Origin: CAZDKO01 sp964506075 [NCBI: uncultured bacterium]
GTDB lineage: Bacteria; CAZDME01; JAYEMH01
Reading direction: 5' to 3'
Assembly: GCA_964506075.1 (NCBI GenBank)
Contig: CAZDKO010000030.1
Coordinates: 1-18,137 of the forward strand
Length of the DNA: 18,137 nt
The position numbers were made by a program, and so were the translations under genes. Shown one piece after another: positions 12,322 to 18,137 of the stretch; position 1 is the stretch's first letter; every line of letters starts with the position of its first letter. The notes under the pieces are model-generated. The model saw only the letters and a program-made list of their open reading frames with translations. It was not told the DNA's origin and made no database searches.

Positions 12322-14982
12322 TTAGTCTTTTTTACTACCTGTTTTAAGACTGGCCTGAGCCGCAGCTAACCGGGCAATCGGAACACGATAAGGAGAACAA
12401 CTGACATAATTCATTCCGACCTGATGACAGAATTCAATTGAAGCCGGATCTCCGCCGTGCTCGCCGCAGATACCCACCTTTAATGCCGGACGAACCATCC
12501 TTCCTTTTTTAATGCCCATCTCTACCAGTTGACCAACCCCTTCAATATCTAAAGTCTGGAACGGGTCACTAGTTAAAATTCCATTATCTATATATTCCCT
12601 GATGAATTTACCCGCGTCATCCCGGCTGAAACCAAAAGTGGTCTGGGTTAAATCATTGGTGCCGAAGGAGAAAAATTCCGCCTTTTTCGCAATTTTATCA
12701 GCGATAAGGGCGGCCCGCGGCAGCTCAATCATCGTGCCCACCATATATTCAATCTTTACCTTTTCTTTCCGCATCACCTCTCCGGCAACCCGGTCAACCA
12801 GCTCTTTCTGTGCAGAAAACTCGTTGGCAATACCGACCAGCGGAATCATTACCTCCGGATAAATCTTTTTCCCTTTCTTTATCACCAGACAGGCCGCTTC
12901 AAAAATTGCTCTGACCTGCATTTCCGAAATTTCAGGGAAAGTGATTCCCAGACGGCAGCCGCGATGTCCCAGCATCGGGTTAAATTCGTGTAATTCCTCA
13001 ATTCGGGATAAAAGTTTTTCTTTCTCTTCAATCTCTTTCTTTGAAACCTTTTTATCTTTTTTAAGTAAAGCAATTTCTACCATCAATTCTTCTCTCTTCG
13101 GCAGAAATTCATGAAGAGGCGGGTCAAGCAGTCTTATGGTTACAGGAAATCCTTCCATCGCTTCAAATAACCCCTTGAAATCATTTCTCTGCAGCGGCAG
13201 AAGTTTATCCAGGGCTTTTTTCCTGTCTTCCGTAGTATGAGAGAGAATCATCTTTTGAACCAGGGGAATTCTATCTTTGGCAAAAAACATATGTTCTGTC
13301 CGGCATAAACCGATACCTTCTGCTCCAAATTCCCTGGCTGTTTTCGCATCCCGGGGAATATCGGCGTTAGCCCTGATACCTAACCGACGAACTTCATCGG
13401 CCCAGGATAAGATTTTACCGAAAGAACCGGTCATCGAAGGCTGGACTGTGGGAACCTGTCCGGCTATGACCCGGCCGGTGCTGCCGTCTAAAGTTATGTA
13501 ACTATCTTTCTTAAACACCTGGTTCCCGACGCTAAATTTATCCGCTTTTTCATCTACCTTTATCGATTCACAACCGGCGACGCAACATTTTCCCATTCCC
13601 CGGGCGACGACCGCGGCGTGACTGGTCATACCGCCTCTGGCGGTCAGAATCCCCTGGGCAGCATCCATACCGTGAATATCGTCAGGACAGGTTTCGTTAC
13701 GAACCAGAATTACCTTCTCCTTATCCCCTCTTCTGGCGGCTTCATCCGCCGTGAAAACTATTTTACCTACAGCCGCACCGGGAGAAGCCGGTAAACCTTT
13801 AGCAATCACCTGGACTTTGGCTTTGGGGTCAAGAATCGGATGGAGAAGCTGATCTATCTGTTCAGGTTTAATCCTCATTAAGGCCTCTTTTTTATCAATC
13901 AGTTTTTCCTGAACCATATCCACCGCAATCTTGACTGCGGCCGCGGCCGTTCTTTTCCCGGTTCTGGTCTGCAGCAAATAAAGCTTACCTTTCTCAACGG
14001 TAAACTCAAAATCCTGAATATCGCGATAATGGTTCTCAAGCCGGGAGGTAATTTCTCTAAGCTGCGCATACACTTCGGGAAACTGCTTCTTCAAATCATT
14101 AAAATGTAACGGGGTACGGACACCGGCCACTACGTCTTCTCCCTGGGCATTGGGTAAATATTCACCGTAGAAAACTTTCTCGCCCGTCGCCGGGTCACGC
14201 GTAAAACCGACACCGGTAGCCGAGTCATCACCCAGATTACCAAAAACCATAGACTGAACATTAACCGCCGTACCCAGATTATCCGGGATATTATTTTGTT
14301 TCCGGTAATAAATAGCTCGTTCGTTATTCCAGGATTCAAAAACCGCATTACAGGCCATTTCCAACTGTTCATAGGGGTCCTCGGGAAAATTTACCTTTTT
14401 TTCCTTCTGGCAGACTTTTTTAAATTTCTCAATTAAATTTTTAAGATTATCAACCTTTAATTTAACGTCTAAATTAACCCCGGCCTTTTCCTTTTCTTCC
14501 GTAATCAGCTCTTCAAATTTTTCCTTGGGAATACCCAGAACGACGTTACCGAACATCTGGATAAAACGTCTGTAACTGTCATAGGCAAAACGCGGGTTAT
14601 CGGTATTCTCAACCAGCGCTTTTAAAGTCGCTGAATTAAGCCCTAAATTTAAAACCGTATCCATCATTCCGGGCATAGAAAATTTAGCCCCGGAACGCAC
14701 GGAGACTAAAAGTGGATTAACCTGGTCCCCAAATTTAGCGCCCTTGCATTTTTCCAACCTGGCAATGTTTTCTTTCAATTCTTCTTTTAAACCCGCCGGC
14801 CATTTTTCATTATTTTTAAAATAATGAAGGCAGGCCTCGGTAGATATAGTAAATCCGGGAGGAACAGGAATTCCCAGATTAGTCATTTCAGCCAGATTTG
14901 CCCCCTTACCTCCCAGAAGATCTTTCATCTGGGCATTACCATCAGCTTTACCCTCACCAAAGAAATAAATATACTTTCCCAT
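12322..14982 (-). CDS. ppdK: Pyruvate, phosphate dikinase
   Basis: Interconverts pyruvate, ATP and phosphate with PEP, AMP and PPi, often used in the glycolytic direction by fermenting anaerobes. The 886 residues have the full three-part layout. The N-terminal ATP-grasp region has GGKGANLAEM (24-33), VSVRSGAKFSMPGMMDT (93-109) and ATGVGFTRDPATGE (255-268). The swivelling phosphohistidine domain has GGMTSHAAVVARGMG (450-464), with His455 as the phosphorylated residue. The C-terminal PEP/pyruvate barrel has LCRTEHMF (559-566), FGTNDLTQ (773-780) and the catalytic Cys839 in GICGEHGGDP. His455 and Arg561 fall at the same numbers as in the Clostridium symbiosum enzyme. AAAGGAG lies about 10 nt before the ATG. 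No gene for a PPDK regulatory protein is visible nearby. Confidence 0.98.
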   Translation of the reverse strand: MGKYIYFFGEGKADGNAQMKDLLGGKGANLAEMTNLGIPVPPGFTISTEACLHYFKNNEKWPAGLKEELKENIARLEKCKGAKFGDQVNPLLVSVRSGAKFSMPGMMDTVLNLGLNSATLKALVENTDNPRFAYDSYRRFIQMFGNVVLGIPKEKFEELITEEKEKAGVNLDVKLKVDNLKNLIEKFKKVCQKEKKVNFPEDPYEQLEMACNAVFESWNNERAIYYRKQNNIPDNLGTAVNVQSMVFGNLGDDSATGVGFTRDPATGEKVFYGEYLPNAQGEDVVAGVRTPLHFNDLKKQFPEVYAQLREITSRLENHYRDIQDFEFTVEKGKLYLLQTRTGKRTAAAAVKIAVDMVQEKLIDKKEALMRIKPEQIDQLLHPILDPKAKVQVIAKGLPASPGAAVGKIVFTADEAARRGDKEKVILVRNETCPDDIHGMDAAQGILTARGGMTSHAAVVARGMGKCCVAGCESIKVDEKADKFSVGNQVFKKDSYITLDGSTGRVIAGQVPTVQPSMTGSFGKILSWADEVRRLGIRANADIPRDAKTAREFGAEGIGLCRTEHMFFAKDRIPLVQKMILSHTTEDRKKALDKLLPLQRNDFKGLFEAMEGFPVTIRLLDPPLHEFLPKREELMVEIALLKKDKKVSKKEIEEKEKLLSRIEELHEFNPMLGHRGCRLGITFPEISEMQVRAIFEAACLVIKKGKKIYPEVMIPLVGIANEFSAQKELVDRVAGEVMRKEKVKIEYMVGTMIELPRAALIADKIAKKAEFFSFGTNDLTQTTFGFSRDDAGKFIREYIDNGILTSDPFQTLDIEGVGQLVEMGIKKGRMVRPALKVGICGEHGGDPASIEFCHQVGMNYVSCSPYRVPIARLAAAQASLKTGSKKD

Positions 14983-15030
14983 CTTTTGTTACACTCCTTT
15001 CCAATTGTTTTTAAAATTTTTTATTAATTG

Positions 15031-17097
15031 TTATTCCACTATCTTTGAGAAATCAGCAAAATTCAGAAAAAGATTTCTTATGGCATTTAGAAGGGAAAGC
15101 CGGTTAAAACGCAAGTCCTCCTCGGGAGCCATCACCAGAACCTTATCCAGAAAAACATTGATTGGATTAACCAAGCGGGATAAAGATTTAAGTGCGGAAA
15201 TGTTAAGCCCGGCAGGTAACTTTTCCTCCCGTATTTCTAAATAGGTTTGATAAAGTTCTTTCTCCGCTTCTTCCCTGACTAACTCTTGATTTATTTCCGG
15301 ACGCAATTTATCTTTGCTGACATTTTTTAATATATTGTTTACTCTCTGAAAAGCTTTTAAAAATCCCTGAAAATCTTTATCGCGGCGGAATTCTTTTAAG
15401 ACTTCAAGCCTTTTAACCATGTCAGGAATGATAAAAACATTGAGCGCCAGCACAGACTCAATAAAATCCTGAGCGTATCCTTTCTGACCCAGAATATATG
15501 ATAATCTCTGTTTTAAAAAATTAATTACTTTATCTTTAATCTCATTTACGTTTCCAAATTGGTAACGTTGGACGGAATGATTTATCAGTTCTTCAAGATT
15601 AAAAGGAAATCCAAATTTTAAAATAACTTCCAGTAAACCGTTAGATTGCCGGCGCAGACTATAAGGATCTTCCGAACCGGAGGGTATGAGCCCGAGGTAA
15701 AAATAACCGACTAAAGTATCAATCCGGTCGGCAATACTTACTAAAGCCCCCACCCTGGTCTCCGGTAAGACATCTCCGGGAAACCGGGGAAGATAATGTT
15801 CAAAAATAGCTTTACCGACGGCTCTTTTCACTCCGCCTACGCCGGCGTAATGTTCCCCCATCACACCCTGTAAATCAGGGAATTCTCCGACGACCTCTGT
15901 TAATAAATCCGTCTTGCATAAAGCAGCGGCTAATTGATAATCATCTCTTTCTTCATCACTTAAACCTGACGTGTCAGTAAAGAAATCAGCCAATTCCTTA
16001 AGCCTGTTCACTTTATCATAAAGAGTGCCCAACTCCTGCTGAAGGATAATTTCTTTAAGCCCGTCAACTCTTTCGCTCAAAGGTTTTTTTAAATCCTCCT
16101 GGTAGAAAAACCGGGCGTCTTTAAACCGTGCTTCCATTACTCTTTCATAGCCTTTTTTTATTGTTTTTCCAATATCTTCTTTTCGATTAGCCACAATTAT
16201 AAAAAGGGGCAGAAGCTCCCCTTTTTTATTTTTAACCGGCAGACATCTTTCCTGGACTTTCATCACGTCTATTAAAATTTCCCGGGGAATCTTTAAATAA
16301 GCCGGAGAAAATTCGCCTGTTAAACAAAGCGGGTATTCAACCAGATTACTGACTTCTTCCAGGGTTTTTTTATCGGCGTAAACTTCTCCGCCGGATTTTT
16401 TCACCAGGGAATCAGATTGAGCCGTAATTATATTCATCCTTTCTTCCTGCCGGATAAGACAGCATCTTTTTTTAAGTTCGTTCTCGAAATTTCCGGCCTT
16501 CTGGACTTTAAAACTTTTCGGAAAAAGATATCTGTGCCCGAAACTAAAACGGGAAGATTTTAATCCCGCGAATTCAAATTTTATCACTTCAGTATCCCAG
16601 AGAGCCAGCAGCCAGCGGATCGGCCTGGCAAAAGAAACTCCGCTATCATTCCAGTTCATCATTTTGGGAAACGCAATGGCTCTGATTAGAGACGGCAAAA
16701 TTTTCTTTAGAATTTTTTCAGTTGATTCAGTCTTTGTTTTATGAACGGCAAAAGTGTAATTCTTATCATCACATTTCTTAATGACTAAATCCGAAATCTT
16801 AACTCCCTGAGACTTGGCAAAACCAATTGCCTGGGCGGTGGGTTTCCCCTGGGCATCAAAAGCCGTCTGCTCTGCCGGTCCCCGGATTTCTTTTTTCTCG
16901 GCGATTTGCTTTTCATCAACTCCATAAATAAAAAGGATTAACCGGCAGGGGGTGGAACAGGTTTCAGTTTTTTGAAATCTGATTCTCTCTTTTTTCAGTT
17001 CGTTTTCAGCCAGACTCCTTAATTGTTCCATTCCCGCAGGGATATATTCAACCGGAAGCTCCTCGGTCCCGATCTCCAGCACAAAGTCTTTAGCCAT
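15031..17097 (-). CDS. glyS: Glycyl-tRNA synthetase beta subunit
   Basis: The large subunit of the alpha2beta2 glycyl-tRNA synthetase; it binds tRNA-Gly and is needed for aminoacylation together with GlyQ. The product is 688 residues, the usual size. Motifs: LEIGTEELPVEYIP near the N-terminus (about 7-20), FPKMMNWNDSGVSFARPIRW (about 144-162), DARFFYQEDLKKPL (about 327-340), HYAGVGGVKRAVGKAIFEHYLPRFPGDVLP (about 416-445) and GLIPSGSEDPYSLRRQSNG (about 469-487). A helical anticodon-binding region comes last. I prefer the ATG at 17097 ([15 protein letters not shown]), which shares one base with the glyQ stop (TAATG). A start at 17139 would add 14 residues inside glyQ with no support. Confidence 0.97.
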   Translation of the reverse strand: MAKDFVLEIGTEELPVEYIPAGMEQLRSLAENELKKERIRFQKTETCSTPCRLILFIYGVDEKQIAEKKEIRGPAEQTAFDAQGKPTAQAIGFAKSQGVKISDLVIKKCDDKNYTFAVHKTKTESTEKILKKILPSLIRAIAFPKMMNWNDSGVSFARPIRWLLALWDTEVIKFEFAGLKSSRFSFGHRYLFPKSFKVQKAGNFENELKKRCCLIRQEERMNIITAQSDSLVKKSGGEVYADKKTLEEVSNLVEYPLCLTGEFSPAYLKIPREILIDVMKVQERCLPVKNKKGELLPLFIIVANRKEDIGKTIKKGYERVMEARFKDARFFYQEDLKKPLSERVDGLKEIILQQELGTLYDKVNRLKELADFFTDTSGLSDEERDDYQLAAALCKTDLLTEVVGEFPDLQGVMGEHYAGVGGVKRAVGKAIFEHYLPRFPGDVLPETRVGALVSIADRIDTLVGYFYLGLIPSGSEDPYSLRRQSNGLLEVILKFGFPFNLEELINHSVQRYQFGNVNEIKDKVINFLKQRLSYILGQKGYAQDFIESVLALNVFIIPDMVKRLEVLKEFRRDKDFQGFLKAFQRVNNILKNVSKDKLRPEINQELVREEAEKELYQTYLEIREEKLPAGLNISALKSLSRLVNPINVFLDKVLVMAPEEDLRFNRLSLLNAIRNLFLNFADFSKIVE

Positions 17098-17948
17098 TAT
17101 TTTTTCCCTTCCTTGAATTCTAAAAATTTCTGTGCACATTGTGAAGCCAAACCTCTTACCCGGGCAATATATATTGTTCTCTGGGTCACGCTCAAACTAC
17201 CCCGGGCGTCCAAAAGATTAAAAACGTGAGAACATTTAAGCGTATAATCATAAGCCGGGAAAAAAAGTCCGGTTTCCACCAGACGCCTGGCTTCTTTTTC
17301 ATATTTTTCAAATAGTTCCAGGAGCAACTTAACATCAGCTTCGTCAAAATTATATCTGGAAAATTGTTTTTCCCTCTCCAGTTGAACTTCTCCGTAAAAA
17401 ATTTTATCGTTCCAGCGCAGATTAAAAACCGAATCCGCTTGCTGAAGAAACATGGCAATTCTTTCCAACCCGTAGGTAATTTCCACGGAAACCGGAGCCA
17501 GATTGATACCGCCCACCTGCTGAAAATAAGTAAACTGAGTAATCTCTAAACCATCCAGCCAGACTTCCCAGCCCACTCCCCACGCTCCCAGAGTGGGAGA
17601 TTCCCAGTCATCCTGAACAAACCGGACGTCGTGTTTAACCGAATCTATCCCTAAATACTTTAAACTGTCTAAATAAATCCTTTTAATTTCATCCGGGCAG
17701 GGTTTAAGAATCACCTGATACTGGTAATAATGTTGCAGACGGTTAGGATTTTCTCCATAACGTCCATCGGTCGGCCGCCGGCTCGGCTCTACATAAGCCG
17801 CCCGCCAGGGTTGTTTTCCTAAAACGCGAAAAAAGGTGGCCGGATGAAAAGTCCCGGCTCCGACTTCCAAATCATACGGCTGCTCTAACAAACACCCCTG
17901 CTTGATCCAGAATTTATTCAGCGCCATAATTAAATCTTGAAAATTCAT
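17097..17948 (-). CDS. glyQ: Glycyl-tRNA synthetase alpha subunit
   Basis: The catalytic class II core subunit of the two-subunit glycyl-tRNA synthetase, forming glycyl-adenylate. Its 283 residues are near the usual 290-300. Characteristic stretches are [31 protein letters not shown] (9-39), [33 protein letters not shown] (51-83), [22 protein letters not shown] (126-147) and [17 protein letters not shown] (153-169). The gene is preceded by GAGG 7 nt before the ATG and begins 21 nt after the stop of the probable recO. It ends overlapping glyS by one base. Confidence 0.98.
   Translation of the reverse strand: MNFQDLIMALNKFWIKQGCLLEQPYDLEVGAGTFHPATFFRVLGKQPWRAAYVEPSRRPTDGRYGENPNRLQHYYQYQVILKPCPDEIKRIYLDSLKYLGIDSVKHDVRFVQDDWESPTLGAWGVGWEVWLDGLEITQFTYFQQVGGINLAPVSVEITYGLERIAMFLQQADSVFNLRWNDKIFYGEVQLEREKQFSRYNFDEADVKLLLELFEKYEKEARRLVETGLFFPAYDYTLKCSHVFNLLDARGSLSVTQRTIYIARVRGLASQCAQKFLEFKEGKK
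17098..17112 (-). promoter_or_regulatory. Ribosome-binding site that sets the glyS start
   Basis: GGAAGGG (17106-17112, minus strand) lies 8 nt before ATG 17097 and is inside the last codons of glyQ. This supports 17097 rather than the upstream in-frame ATG at 17139, and supports coupled translation of the two subunits. Confidence 0.65.
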
Positions 17949-17969
17949 TTGCTTTCCTCTCTCTAAATT

Positions 17970-18137
17970 TTAAATAATAGCCGTCTCAAGAAAAGAAACA
18001 GATTTAATTTCTTTTCCCAAGGTATAACTAAGAAAAAGAATAAGGAAATCACAGATTCTCTTTTGAAAAGAAGGCTCTATTTTTAAATGTATACTTTTCT
18101 CAAACATTGTATTTTGTAAATATCTGACCGCCCCCAG
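17970..18137 (-). CDS. recO: Probable DNA repair protein RecO, C-terminal fragment at window edge
   Basis: An open frame without start runs in from the right edge and ends at the TAA at 17970-17972, giving 55 residues. It reads LGAVRYLQNTMFEKSIHLKI..., then a helix-like hydrophobic part, and ends LGKEIKSVSFLETAII. The ending (hydrophobic helix, Lys-Ser, then Phe-Leu) resembles the RecO C-terminus, and recO directly upstream of glyQ-glyS is a common bacterial arrangement. RecO loads RecA onto SSB-coated DNA in the RecFOR pathway. The identification rests on a short, poorly conserved end plus context, so it is tentative. Confidence 0.65.
   Translation of the reverse strand: MGAVRYLQNTMFEKSIHLKIEPSFQKRICDFLILFLSYTLGKEIKSVSFLETAII

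Overview
This window is a compact stretch of bacterial chromosome in which every supported gene lies on the minus strand, so it reads from the right end to the left. Sampled stretches run from about 33 to 53% G+C. It encodes a two-subunit glycyl-tRNA synthetase (GlyQ + GlyS), a lipobox lipoprotein and an outer-membrane-type beta-barrel ending in Phe, which together point to a diderm (Gram-negative-type) bacterium. The gene order (recO-glyQ-glyS-ppdK; an M50 protease followed by trpS-scpA-scpB-pheA-hisC-aroF-tyrA) and the style of the barrel protein suggest the Omnitrophota or a neighbouring candidate phylum. That placement is inference from memory, not a search result. No rRNA, CRISPR array, transposon or phage gene was seen.

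Right block (18137 to about 10035): the C-terminal end of a probable RecO, then glyQ and glyS (translationally coupled), pyruvate phosphate dikinase, an RpoD-family sigma factor overlapping apt, and two small genes of unknown function (a secreted DUF4019 protein and a DUF202 membrane protein). The last two are more G+C-rich in sampled lines than their neighbours and may be a later insertion.

Middle block (about 10000 to 6964): a tRNA-Arg(CCT) gene whose encoded CCA end lies 9 nt before the start codon of a PHP-domain phosphoesterase, itself coupled to a small lipoprotein. Next comes a single outer-membrane barrel gene with a sigma70-type promoter, a 185-nt leader with strong predicted secondary structure, a strong Shine-Dalgarno sequence and a good intrinsic terminator.

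Left block (6946 to 1): a near-consensus promoter directs what looks like one long operon. It holds a site-2-protease-like M50 protein, tryptophanyl-tRNA synthetase, the condensin partners ScpA and ScpB, then PheA (chorismate mutase/prephenate dehydratase/ACT), a HisC-family aminotransferase, a type I-beta DAHP synthase and TyrA (cut by the window edge). The last four form a phenylalanine/tyrosine route: DAHP synthase is the entry step, chorismate mutase makes prephenate, PheA and TyrA are the two branches, and the aminotransferase can finish both.

Most of the window is ordinary housekeeping sequence. The observation I would follow first is the structured leader of the barrel gene (about 8438-8584): an 8-bp plus 6-bp stem followed by a hairpin with a U-run just before the gene's ribosome-binding site. 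This is the layout of a riboswitch or attenuator, and I do not recognise its class. The second is the tRNA-PHP junction, where tRNA 3' processing would create the 5' end of the downstream mRNA.
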